Both the position numbers and the translations under genes were made by a program. From UBA2144 sp964506185 (GTDB taxonomy: Bacteria > Patescibacteriota > Gracilibacteria > Peribacterales > Peribacteraceae), in NCBI GenBank assembly GCA_964506185.1, contig CAZDKL010000008.1, positions 1 to 50,829 on the forward strand: 50,829 nt of DNA. The letters are read 5' to 3'. Positions 41,866 to 48,277 of this stretch are shown here, piece by piece. The notes beneath the pieces were generated by a model, which was not told the DNA's origin, ran no database searches, and worked only from the letters and a program-made list of their open reading frames with translations. Each line of letters begins with the position of its first letter. Position 1 is the stretch's first letter.

Positions 41866-42570
41866 ATGTCTTCAAATGGCAATCCATGGTTCGCAGTTTC
41901 ACTAGCACTAATCGGCATCATAGTCGGGTACGGTGTAGCTACGGGCATGAACAGTTCTGCTCCTTCAGGAAACAATGATAGGGTAGTTGCGGACGATCCA
42001 GCACCTGAACCACCCGCTCCTCCTGAAGCAAATATTGACGATATGCCTCCTGTTGGTGATGACGATTACGTCAAAGGTGACAAAGACGCACAAATCACTA
42101 TTGTTGAATACACAGATTTCGAATGTCCATTCTGCAAAAAAAATCATAACACAATGGAACAGTTAATGACTGACTATGAGGGCAAGGTTAACTGGGTAAT
42201 CAGGCACTTCCCTCTTTCATTCCACCCCAACGCACAGAAAGCTTCCGAAGCTACAGAATGCGCAGGTGAAATGGGAGGAGCTGACAAGTTCTTCGCAATG
42301 GGCGACGTCATCTTCGAAAAGGGAGCTGACAAAACCCAACTTGCTGCTTACGCGAAAGAGATCGGACTTGATGAAGCTAAGTTCACTGAATGTTTGGACA
42401 GCAACAAATTCGAACAGAAAGTAAAAGACCAGATGGCAGGCGGATCCGCCGGCGGCGTCCGTGGAACTCCCGGTAACATTGTTGTCAATATGAAGAAAAA
42501 TAAAGCTGCACTAGTTTCCGGCGCACAGCCAATAGAAAACTTCAAGAAAGTAATTGATGATTTGCTTTAA
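41866..42570 (+). CDS. DsbA/BdbD-like thiol-disulfide oxidoreductase, membrane-anchored
   Basis: A 234-aa protein for disulfide formation outside the cytoplasm. One N-terminal membrane helix (8-26), a Pro/Ala/Glu-rich linker (44-62), and a thioredoxin-like domain from about residue 65: ITIVEYTDFECPFCKKNH with the active-site CPFC at 87-90, then VNWVIRHFPLSFHPNAQKASEATECA, the helical insert LAAYAKEIGLDEAKFTECLDSN, and the cis-Pro loop GVRGTPGNIVV. This is the DsbA/Com1 pattern found in many bacteria. The family usually has this length. It stands after the metal-binding proteins, which are rich in Cys, but a hairpin separates them and it may have its own promoter. Confidence 0.92.
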   Translation: MSSNGNPWFAVSLALIGIIVGYGVATGMNSSAPSGNNDRVVADDPAPEPPAPPEANIDDMPPVGDDDYVKGDKDAQITIVEYTDFECPFCKKNHNTMEQLMTDYEGKVNWVIRHFPLSFHPNAQKASEATECAGEMGGADKFFAMGDVIFEKGADKTQLAAYAKEIGLDEAKFTECLDSNKFEQKVKDQMAGGSAGGVRGTPGNIVVNMKKNKAALVSGAQPIENFKKVIDDLL

Positions 42571-42603
42571 TAATTGACCTTAATCTCATCCTTTGAAATA
42601 TTG

Positions 42604-42657
42604 GGGGTCGCGCGTCGTGAGTCACGAGTCTCGTGACCTGTGACCCGTGACCCCCAA
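42604..42657. repeat. quasi-palindrome of GTGACTC words, second copy
   Basis: GGGGGTCGCGCGTCGTGAGTC, CGAGTCTCGTGACC, GTGACCCGTGACCCCC: the same word set as 905-957, with outer arms GGGGGTC/GACCCCC. It lies between two convergent genes and can end transcription from both. Confidence 0.72.
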
Positions 42658-42661
42658 CATT

Positions 42662-44191
42662 CTATTTACGTTGCAGAACACTAACAGTCTCTATGTGTGC
42701 CGTGTGTGGGAACATGTCTACGGGTTGAACTGAACGTAGCTCGAATCCGTTCTTCAAAAATTCTCCTAAATCGCGTGCAAGTGTTGCCGTGTTGCATGAA
42801 ACATAAACAATTTTCTCAGGATTGTGAGCAAGGACAGCTGCGCGAGCTTTAGGATGCATTCCCGTACGAGGAGGATCGACGATTATCGTTGTAAACTCAT
42901 ACTTTCCTCCGGGTTTAAGCTGGCCGGACAGAACTTGTTCTGTTCTCCCTTTATAAAAACTGATATTCCCAATTCGGTTTTTGCCTGCACTTTTAAGTGC
43001 ATCTTCAACCGCTGATGGGTGGCTCTCTACTCCAATAACTTTTTGGCAAAAGCGGGAAAGATATTGTCCGATTGTTCCCATTCCGCAATAAGCATCTAGA
43101 ACTATGTCACGCGGACCCAAATCAGCACCATCAGCAATAGCCTTATATAGTTTTTCTGCACCGGAAGTATTTGTTTGGAAGAATGAGAACGGAGAGATTT
43201 CAAACTCCAAATCAAAAAGTCTCTCCTTTATATATGGCTCACCAACAAGAGAATGAATTTTTGGATGGTCCGGTCTTTCGTTGGCACCTAAGTTTTCTAT
43301 AACCAATAGAGATTTGAGTCCTGACCTTCCTCCGAACTCCATAAAATGTTGAAACAGAGGTTCCAGTTCACGTTTTCTTGCTTTTACAATAAAACCAATC
43401 ATATTTTCGCCAGTATTTATGCCGCGCCTGAGAAGGAGGGTTCGCAATAGTCCTTTCTGGGTCTTTGGATTGTAGACAGCAAGTTTTGTTCGCTCCAAAA
43501 AGTCGTGCACATCAGAAAGAAGCGACGGCAATTGTTCATCATATAAATGACATTCTCTAATTGGCATTACAGTTGCCCACTCCCCAGGTTGATGGAAACC
43601 GACAGTTGGATTTTCATCTATGTATTTGGTCTTTCCCTTGGACTCTGTTTTGCGGATATTGGAAAACCCAAAGTGAAGTTCCAACTTATTTCTATAGTGG
43701 AAGACTTGGGGACTTGGGATTATCTTAAGGACTCTTCCGGGGAGCTGTTTTCTTAATTCCTCTCCAACAGGGGTCAAATGCTCCAAAGTCTCTCTGACTA
43801 TCTCTTCCTTGTACTCAATCTGCTTGTTATAAGGCAGATTTTGCCAAACACATCCCCCACAGTCATGACAATGGCTACACTTGGGCTGAACCTCATCAAA
43901 AGACTTTTTTGTTACTCTGCCCACCTTTCCCTCAGCAAAATTACCCTTGTTCTTTTCTATTGTGATTTCGACCTCCTGTCCTGGCAAGGATCCGGGTATA
44001 AACACAGGAATGCCCTCAATATGAGCCAATCCTGATCCTCCATGTGTAAGTTTTTCTACCTTAATTGTGTATTTCTGACCTAATTTAGGGTCTAAAGATC
44101 CTTTTTTTGGCTTGTTTGAGCCTAAATCACCTATGTCAGGTGACCCAGCCGAATCGCCCCCTGTAGGGGTTATTTGGGCATCATCAGGCAT
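42662..44191 (-). CDS. 23S rRNA (uracil-5-)-methyltransferase, RlmD/TrmA (RumA) family
   Basis: SAM-dependent RNA m5U methyltransferase, 509 aa. Residues 1-38 are a Pro/Gly/Asp-rich leader. A TRAM domain follows (about 39-97, VEKLTHGGSGLAHIEGIPVFIPG and GKVGRVTKK), then the 4Fe-4S cysteines C105, C108, C111 and C114 in CSHCHDCGGC. The C-terminal half has the SAM motif VLDAYCGMGTIGQYLS, the DPPRTGMHPKA block and the catalytic-Cys motif IVYVSCNTATLARDL. FSFFQTNTSGAEKLY is also characteristic. Whether it acts on 23S rRNA or tRNA cannot be decided by sequence alone; the Fe-S motif favours the RlmD/RlmC type. ATG 44191 overlaps the -35 box of the divergent gene. Confidence 0.92.
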   Translation of the reverse strand: MPDDAQITPTGGDSAGSPDIGDLGSNKPKKGSLDPKLGQKYTIKVEKLTHGGSGLAHIEGIPVFIPGSLPGQEVEITIEKNKGNFAEGKVGRVTKKSFDEVQPKCSHCHDCGGCVWQNLPYNKQIEYKEEIVRETLEHLTPVGEELRKQLPGRVLKIIPSPQVFHYRNKLELHFGFSNIRKTESKGKTKYIDENPTVGFHQPGEWATVMPIRECHLYDEQLPSLLSDVHDFLERTKLAVYNPKTQKGLLRTLLLRRGINTGENMIGFIVKARKRELEPLFQHFMEFGGRSGLKSLLVIENLGANERPDHPKIHSLVGEPYIKERLFDLEFEISPFSFFQTNTSGAEKLYKAIADGADLGPRDIVLDAYCGMGTIGQYLSRFCQKVIGVESHPSAVEDALKSAGKNRIGNISFYKGRTEQVLSGQLKPGGKYEFTTIIVDPPRTGMHPKARAAVLAHNPEKIVYVSCNTATLARDLGEFLKNGFELRSVQPVDMFPHTAHIETVSVLQRK

Positions 44192-44219
44192 TGACTTTTG
44201 CGTTAAAATACCTTATAAA
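44191..44219 (+). promoter_or_regulatory. promoter TTGACT-17-TATAAA, divergent with the methyltransferase gene
   Basis: TTGACT (44191-44196), 17 bp, TATAAA (44214-44219). Transcription would begin near 44226, after the ATG at 44222, so translation of the next gene should start at the ATG 44240. The methyltransferase start codon lies on the opposite strand at the -35 box, so the two promoters overlap. Confidence 0.6.
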
Positions 44220-44239
44220 ATATGACTTTAACTACTTAT

Positions 44240-45127
44240 ATGAGAGCAGTTCTCGTTCACGTTGTCGGCATCTCCCTCCTGCTCGGAAGTACACTTCCAC
44301 AGGATATTGTAGCACATGCAGAAGCCAAGACAAGTGGGGCTATCCCCCAACTGGCCATAGTCCGCCCAAAGAAGCGAGATCCTAATGTAACGAAAAAGGC
44401 AATTCAGGCTGTAAAGAGAAGAACAAGCGCCAAGAAGTTAGATAAGCTGATTATTAAGTTTCCCAGCCCTTCTGTAGGCTTGTTACCTGTTGTTAATCAG
44501 GAAGATATACGCATTCATCACCGAAAGATGGCTGACAGCATACTCAGAGCTCTGCCGGCTCAGTGCACTTCTTCTTTAGAGAATTTTTATGTTAGATATG
44601 ACAACCCCGACCGTAGAGGTTTGGCCGGTAAAAGTTCAATAATTCTGGATGGATCAGTCCCTGATCATGAGTTTATTGCTCTCCTGATCCATGAGTTTGG
44701 ACATATAACTGACTTAGGCTGCATGGTAGGAAGTAATGTCGCTGTTCCAAGCGGATATAAGGACGGATCAGAAGTTATTTACGCAAATGATCCAAGTGTG
44801 AGTTTTTATAGTATCTCTTGGAAGGACGCAAAAACTCAGACGAGAGACTCTTCACCGGAAGACTTCGTATCCGGATATGCAACTTGGGATGCATTCGAAG
44901 ACTTCGCAGAAACATACGTCTATTACGCACTTCAGAATGAATCATTCAGAATTCGCGCACGCAAAAACCCTGTTCTTGCCGCTAAATATAGATGGATGGC
45001 ACGCAATGCTTTTGCGGGAGTTCCCAAGATTGCAGAAGGTCAATTCGTTTGGGAAGGAAGAATTCCTTGGGATACCACTAAGCTTTCGTTCAAAAGGGTA
45101 GTTAATGACGAGATAGCACTTAAATAA
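44240..45127 (+). CDS. secreted putative zinc metalloprotease (HExxH)
   Basis: A 295-aa protein from ATG 44240. N-terminal signal (MRAVLVHVVGISLLLGS, cleavage near AHAEA). The mature part has a basic stretch (RPKKRDPNVTKKAIQAVKRR), then a catalytic motif LIHEFGHITDLGC (HExxH, with the following Asp or later Glu as possible third ligand) and, about 70 residues on, FEDFAETYVYY, which fits the distal Glu of the gluzincin-like layout found in DUF-type metallopeptidases. IIKFPSPSVGLL is seen in the middle. The frame also opens at ATG 44222, but the -10 box suggests 44240. Target unknown; cell-wall or surface protein turnover is possible. Confidence 0.75.
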   Translation: MRAVLVHVVGISLLLGSTLPQDIVAHAEAKTSGAIPQLAIVRPKKRDPNVTKKAIQAVKRRTSAKKLDKLIIKFPSPSVGLLPVVNQEDIRIHHRKMADSILRALPAQCTSSLENFYVRYDNPDRRGLAGKSSIILDGSVPDHEFIALLIHEFGHITDLGCMVGSNVAVPSGYKDGSEVIYANDPSVSFYSISWKDAKTQTRDSSPEDFVSGYATWDAFEDFAETYVYYALQNESFRIRARKNPVLAAKYRWMARNAFAGVPKIAEGQFVWEGRIPWDTTKLSFKRVVNDEIALK

Positions 45128-45230
45128 ATTTGAAATTTGAAAGTGGAAACTGGAAAATTAAACTACAATGAACCTAATCATGTTATATTGGAAATCCATT
45201 TTCCATTTACCATTTACCACTTTCAATTTT
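45128..45230. repeat. imperfect hairpin of AATTTGAAA / CATTTACC words
   Basis: Left part ATTTGAAATTTGAAAGTGGAAA, right part CCATTTTCCATTTACCATTTACCACTTTC. Roughly complementary; heptamers CATTTAC repeat twice. It separates the metalloprotease gene from the sugar-transferase-like gene. Words are shared with 27697-27783. Confidence 0.65.
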
Positions 45231-45234
45231 TATC

Positions 45235-46002
45235 GTGCGTCCTAGATTATTGTTAACCATCTGGCTCCTGAGCGACTTAGCACTATTCGTAGCCTCTTAC
45301 GTAATGGCCTACTTCCTTAGAGTCGGCCTAATCTTTTCGACCGATTTTCCATTTGATCGATTCCTGATGGTTTCAATTTTAGTTGCACCTGTTTGGCTGA
45401 TAGTTCTTGCAACAACCAGAACCTTTTATATGACTAGAAACCAGATGACTCTGAGGAATGTCGCTTACGTTTCATATGCAGCATTAGTCGGAGTTGCTTT
45501 GTTCTCGCTTGCATACTACTTCCGATTTCAACTCTTCTTCTCCCGCTTACTTCTAGTCTATGCATTTGCACTGAGCCTAATGCTGACTCTTGTTTGGCAC
45601 ATCATCTTCCAACAAATCCAGCGAAGAATATTGGTATCTAACCCCCCTGCCTTCCCAACTCTTGTAGTTGGCGTTACTCGTGAATCTAAGGAACTAATCA
45701 ATACATTGATTAAAAAGAGAAATCCATTAAGACCTGTAGCGATTTTGGATGGACGTGGTGCCAAAGAATCTGAGATCGGAGGAGTGGAAGTTCTTGGGAA
45801 ATTAAATAAGCTTGAGGAAGTTCTTGAACAGAAAAAAATCACTCACTTGATTCAATGCTCTGATCTTGAGCAGTCACTTAACTTGCTTAGCGCATGCAGA
45901 AATAGAAACATTACTTATCTAATGCTCCCATCAGTTCTCGGGATTGTAGAGAGAGATGAGAAGGTTGATTCAATCGAAGGAATGCCCGTGATAATTGTCT
46001 GA
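45235..46002 (+). CDS. front half of a polyprenyl sugar-phosphate transferase, catalytic domain absent
   Basis: A 255-aa protein with GTG start. It has four membrane helices (about 5-28, 40-60, 76-95, 104-125) and a nucleotide-fold CoA-binding-like domain (140-250: FPTLVVGVTRESKELINTLIKKR, VAILDGRGAKESEIGGVEVLG, ITHLIQCSDLEQ) as in WcaJ/WbaP-type initiating transferases. These enzymes then carry a C-terminal catalytic part beginning a few residues after EGMPVI; here the gene ends at EGMPVIIV. The catalytic block is not found downstream in any frame. It could be a domain-only regulator, or the catalytic half could be encoded elsewhere. TGA at this place is a true stop, because readthrough does not restore the domain. 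Confidence 0.82.
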   Translation: MRPRLLLTIWLLSDLALFVASYVMAYFLRVGLIFSTDFPFDRFLMVSILVAPVWLIVLATTRTFYMTRNQMTLRNVAYVSYAALVGVALFSLAYYFRFQLFFSRLLLVYAFALSLMLTLVWHIIFQQIQRRILVSNPPAFPTLVVGVTRESKELINTLIKKRNPLRPVAILDGRGAKESEIGGVEVLGKLNKLEEVLEQKKITHLIQCSDLEQSLNLLSACRNRNITYLMLPSVLGIVERDEKVDSIEGMPVIIV

Positions 46003-46097
46003 ACCATGATTAAAGGATTTTTAAGATAGACAGGATTAAGGGTAATACCCAGTAATCAAGCTAATCCTATAATCTTGTGAATCAAGGTTCAGAAATC

Positions 46098-46120
46098 GGC
46101 CGGCGCTTTACGCGCCGGCC
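46098..46120. terminator. GC-rich hairpin terminator
   Basis: GGCCGGCGC and GCGCCGGCC pair perfectly (9 bp) around TTTAC. It sits between the stop codon of the plus-strand gene ending at 46002 and the stop of the minus-strand gene at 46148, so it may serve both. Confidence 0.65.
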
Positions 46121-46147
46121 TCCAAGCGTTCGGCTGTTGAAGTAGCT

Positions 46148-46396
46148 CTACTCTCTCCGATTGAACCGTGGTATGCCCATCAAAGACATAATCGACATAA
46201 CCAGGGCTATTGCCGTCGCAGTCCGTGAAATGAGTATCCCCGTATGACTGAACTGTTGTTCAATCGGCATGCCCATGATAAAAGGCAAGGCAACGGCAAC
46301 GGTAAGACAGCACAAACAGAAACAGAAAAGCAATCTCACTCTCACAGTGTCACTGCTGACCTGCTTCCTCAGCCCATCTTTCGGCATTGCGTTCAT
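46148..46396 (-). CDS. small two-helix membrane protein (82 aa)
   Basis: Two hydrophobic segments are clear: about 22-41 (LLFCFCLCCLTVAVALPFIMG), with four Cys, and 53-75 (ILISRTATAIALVMSIMSLMG), separated by a short loop EQQFSHTG. The N-terminus is basic, the C-terminus ends PRFNRRE, consistent with both ends in the cytoplasm. No family is known to me. The opposite strand has an overlapping frame of 70 aa with no such structure. Downstream is the hairpin 46098-46120. It is a plausible but unproven gene. Confidence 0.5.
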   Translation of the reverse strand: MNAMPKDGLRKQVSSDTVRVRLLFCFCLCCLTVAVALPFIMGMPIEQQFSHTGILISRTATAIALVMSIMSLMGIPRFNRRE

Positions 46397-46511
46397 TTTA
46401 GATTCCCCTATGCAAATGCCCCAATTGAAGGATCATTAACCAAACGTCACCCTTAAGACTAGATTATTTGTCATAAAAATGACAGAAATCGACCAAAAAA
46501 TAACGACTAAA

Positions 46512-46544
46512 CGAATTAACGAATTAACGAATTAACGTTATTAT
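46512..46544 (+). promoter_or_regulatory. tandem CGAATTAA octamers and -10 box
   Basis: Three copies of CGAATTAA (46512-46535) are followed by TATTAT at 46539-46544, seven bases before ATG 46552, so the transcript would be leaderless or nearly so. The octamers also form EcoRI-like palindromes GAATTAAC-type half-sites and may come from a word repeat. Confidence 0.5.
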
Positions 46545-46551
46545 CGGCCTA

Positions 46552-47541
46552 ATGAGAGCTTTTATACTAGCCGGCGGCTTTGCCACCCGTCTTTGGCCTC
46601 TGACTGAGAAGAGAGCTAAGCCACTCCTTCCACTAGCTGGTAAGCCAATTATTACGCATATTGTGGAGAAGATTCCGGAGGATATACCCGTGACCGTGAG
46701 TACCAACGCTGCATTTAAGGATGGATTTGAAGAATGGAAGAAAGAACTTGGACGGGAGAATTTGGAGATTTTGATCGAGGATACTATGAGTGACGACCAG
46801 AAACTTGGAGCACTGGGTGCAGTAAGTCAGTGGGTACAGTCAGCCGGTATTGATGAGGACGTATTGCTTCTGACTGGAGACAACTACTTCGGATTTCGGA
46901 TTTCGGATTTTATTGATTCATACTCTGACGGAACTCCCCTCCTCGCTGCATTTGATATTGGAGATGAAGCTAAGGCCAAATCGTTCGGTACTGTAGTTCT
47001 CGAAGAACGAAAAACGAAAAACGAAAAACGAAATACTTATAAGATCTCAGCATTTGAAGAGAAGCCCGCCAATCCAAAATCAACATTAGTCAGCACTGGA
47101 TGTTCAATAATTCCGAAGGAGACTCTTCCCATATTAGTTGAATATGCAAAAGAACATCCTGACAACGTAGGAGGTATTTTTGAAGAGCTAATCTGCCAAT
47201 CTGCTAATCTGCCAACTGCTCTTCAGGCCTATACATTCTCTGATCCTTGGTTCGACATTGGATCCTTCGAAGCTTATTTGAGCGCTACTCGCGAACTGGT
47301 AGGTGAAAAAGTTATCCTGGAAGAAGGAGCTAACATCGAGCACACTAATTGTGAAGGAAGCGTGGTAGTTGGAGCAGGATCAAGCGTAAGTAAAAGTGAT
47401 CTTAAGGATGTTGTGATATTCGAAGGATCTACGATTGAGGGCTGCAATCTGGAAAATTGCATAATCGATCTTAATTGTGTGCTTAAGGGAACAGATTTGA
47501 GAGGAAAAATGATCAGAGAAAATACCAATTTGGTGCGTTGA
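46552..47541 (+). CDS. sugar-1-phosphate nucleotidyltransferase
   Basis: A 329-aa enzyme that activates a sugar phosphate with a nucleotide for polysaccharide synthesis. N-terminal AFILAGGFATRLWPLTEKRAKPLLPLAGKPI is the pyrophosphorylase signature; LLLTGDNYFG is the metal-binding block. ISAFEEKPANPKS and VSTGCSIIPKETL follow. The C-terminus has left-handed beta-helix-like hexapeptide repeats (VILEEGANIEHTNCEGSVVVG, then VIFEGSTIEG), suggesting an additional acetyl- or regulatory part. The three in-frame word repeats in it (46890-46910, 47005-47032, 47187-47218) lie in surface-like positions and could alter the enzyme. The base sugar cannot be identified. Confidence 0.88.
   Translation: MRAFILAGGFATRLWPLTEKRAKPLLPLAGKPIITHIVEKIPEDIPVTVSTNAAFKDGFEEWKKELGRENLEILIEDTMSDDQKLGALGAVSQWVQSAGIDEDVLLLTGDNYFGFRISDFIDSYSDGTPLLAAFDIGDEAKAKSFGTVVLEERKTKNEKRNTYKISAFEEKPANPKSTLVSTGCSIIPKETLPILVEYAKEHPDNVGGIFEELICQSANLPTALQAYTFSDPWFDIGSFEAYLSATRELVGEKVILEEGANIEHTNCEGSVVVGAGSSVSKSDLKDVVIFEGSTIEGCNLENCIIDLNCVLKGTDLRGKMIRENTNLVR
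46890..46910. repeat. three CGGATTT heptamers inside the nucleotidyltransferase
   Basis: Exactly 21 bases, three tandem CGGATTT, encoding seven residues after GDNYF (read as GFRISDF), so the frame is kept. Position: shortly after the metal-binding GDN block. Confidence 0.85.
47005..47032. repeat. four AAACGAA heptamers inside the nucleotidyltransferase
   Basis: GAACGAA then three AAACGAA, 28 bases in all, encoding the charged stretch EERKTKNEKRN between VVL and YKISAFEEKP. It appears as a loop insertion compared with the usual family spacing. Confidence 0.85.
47187..47218. repeat. four CTAATCTG-type octamers inside the nucleotidyltransferase
   Basis: GCTAATCT GCCAATCT GCTAATCT GCCAACTG, 32 bases, encoding LICQSANLPTA. 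The same words build the intergenic hairpin 22324-22428. Confidence 0.8.
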
Positions 47542-47566
47542 CCTTAATATTTCATACCTCTAGACT
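47538..47566 (+). promoter_or_regulatory. promoter TTGACC-17-TAGACT
   Basis: TTGACC (47538-47543), 17 bp, TAGACT (47561-47566), and nine bases to ATG 47576. The -35 box overlaps the stop codon TGA of the nucleotidyltransferase. A leader of only two or three bases is predicted. Confidence 0.5.
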
Positions 47567-47575
47567 TAAACTCCT

Positions 47576-48241
47576 ATGAAAAAACTACTACTCCTACCAT
47601 CACTATTACTTCTATCCGCCTGTGGCGAACCGACTTTGGTACTGGAAGTCGAATATTCCACAGATGAACCTGAGCTCTTGGCCGTACTAGAAACCGCAAC
47701 AGAAAATGTTATAGAGAGAATGGCCTTTGCGATCGAAAATCAAATTCCTGATATAGACGTGGCTGAAAAGGGTGACAAATTTAGATTTACAGTTGGATTG
47801 ATGGAGAAAGCCACTGCTAATCAGTTGGCAGAAAGTCTCTCGAGACCATTGGATGTAGTCTTCGCATTACAAGCAGAAGAAGGAGAAGTCCCAGATATTA
47901 AGAATGAGAATTACGGAGACTTTGTGAAAACTGGTTTGGTGAGTGAACACATACAGTGGGTATCTGCGGAAGGTCACGAGAATGATGAGTCCGCAGGAGC
48001 AAATGTTGCAATTTCATTGAACGAAAGCGGCGGTAAGATTTGGAGTGATATTGTTATGAACAATGCGGACAGGAAAACAGGCCTATTTGTACGAGGAGGC
48101 CTTGTTTCTTTGACAACTGTAAAAGCGGGAGGGACTGGTTCCACCATATATATATCTGGAATCCCCAGTTTCACACTTGCACGCATATTCTCCGAAGATA
48201 TTGTTGTTGGAACATATGCTAAGTTCATGAAAGTAAAATGA
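47576..48241 (+). CDS. lipoprotein carrying a SecD head (P1) domain
   Basis: A 221-aa lipoprotein: signal with the lipobox LLSAC at about 13-17, so Cys17 is lipidated. The C-terminal 90 residues match the P1-head region of SecD: VAISLNESGGKIWSDIVMNNADRK, VRGGLVSLTTVK and ISGIPSFTLARIFSEDIVVG correspond to IMFDAQGGEIFHELTKNNVG, VGGQLVSAPTV and ITGSRTFEEAKTLAQDLNTG in the neighbouring SecD. There is no membrane block besides the anchor. It ends 36 bases before secD and probably belongs to the same transcript. I infer that it assists translocation or is a decayed duplicate of the SecD periplasmic part. Confidence 0.8.
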   Translation: MKKLLLLPSLLLLSACGEPTLVLEVEYSTDEPELLAVLETATENVIERMAFAIENQIPDIDVAEKGDKFRFTVGLMEKATANQLAESLSRPLDVVFALQAEEGEVPDIKNENYGDFVKTGLVSEHIQWVSAEGHENDESAGANVAISLNESGGKIWSDIVMNNADRKTGLFVRGGLVSLTTVKAGGTGSTIYISGIPSFTLARIFSEDIVVGTYAKFMKVK

Positions 48242-48277
48242 GAAAATCACTCCCTAAATCTCCAATAAATCTCTACA

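Noticed and set aside
46000..46050. TGA of the sugar-transferase-like gene as a recoded codon (TGA = Gly) hiding the catalytic domain
   Set aside because: Reading through gives only a few codons before another stop and no transferase motif; other genes also use TGA as a proper stop.
46244..46456. 70-aa plus-strand frame opposite the small membrane protein
   Set aside because: Composition is random-like (Gln, Thr, His, Lys) with no start signal, while the minus-strand frame gives two clear membrane helices.
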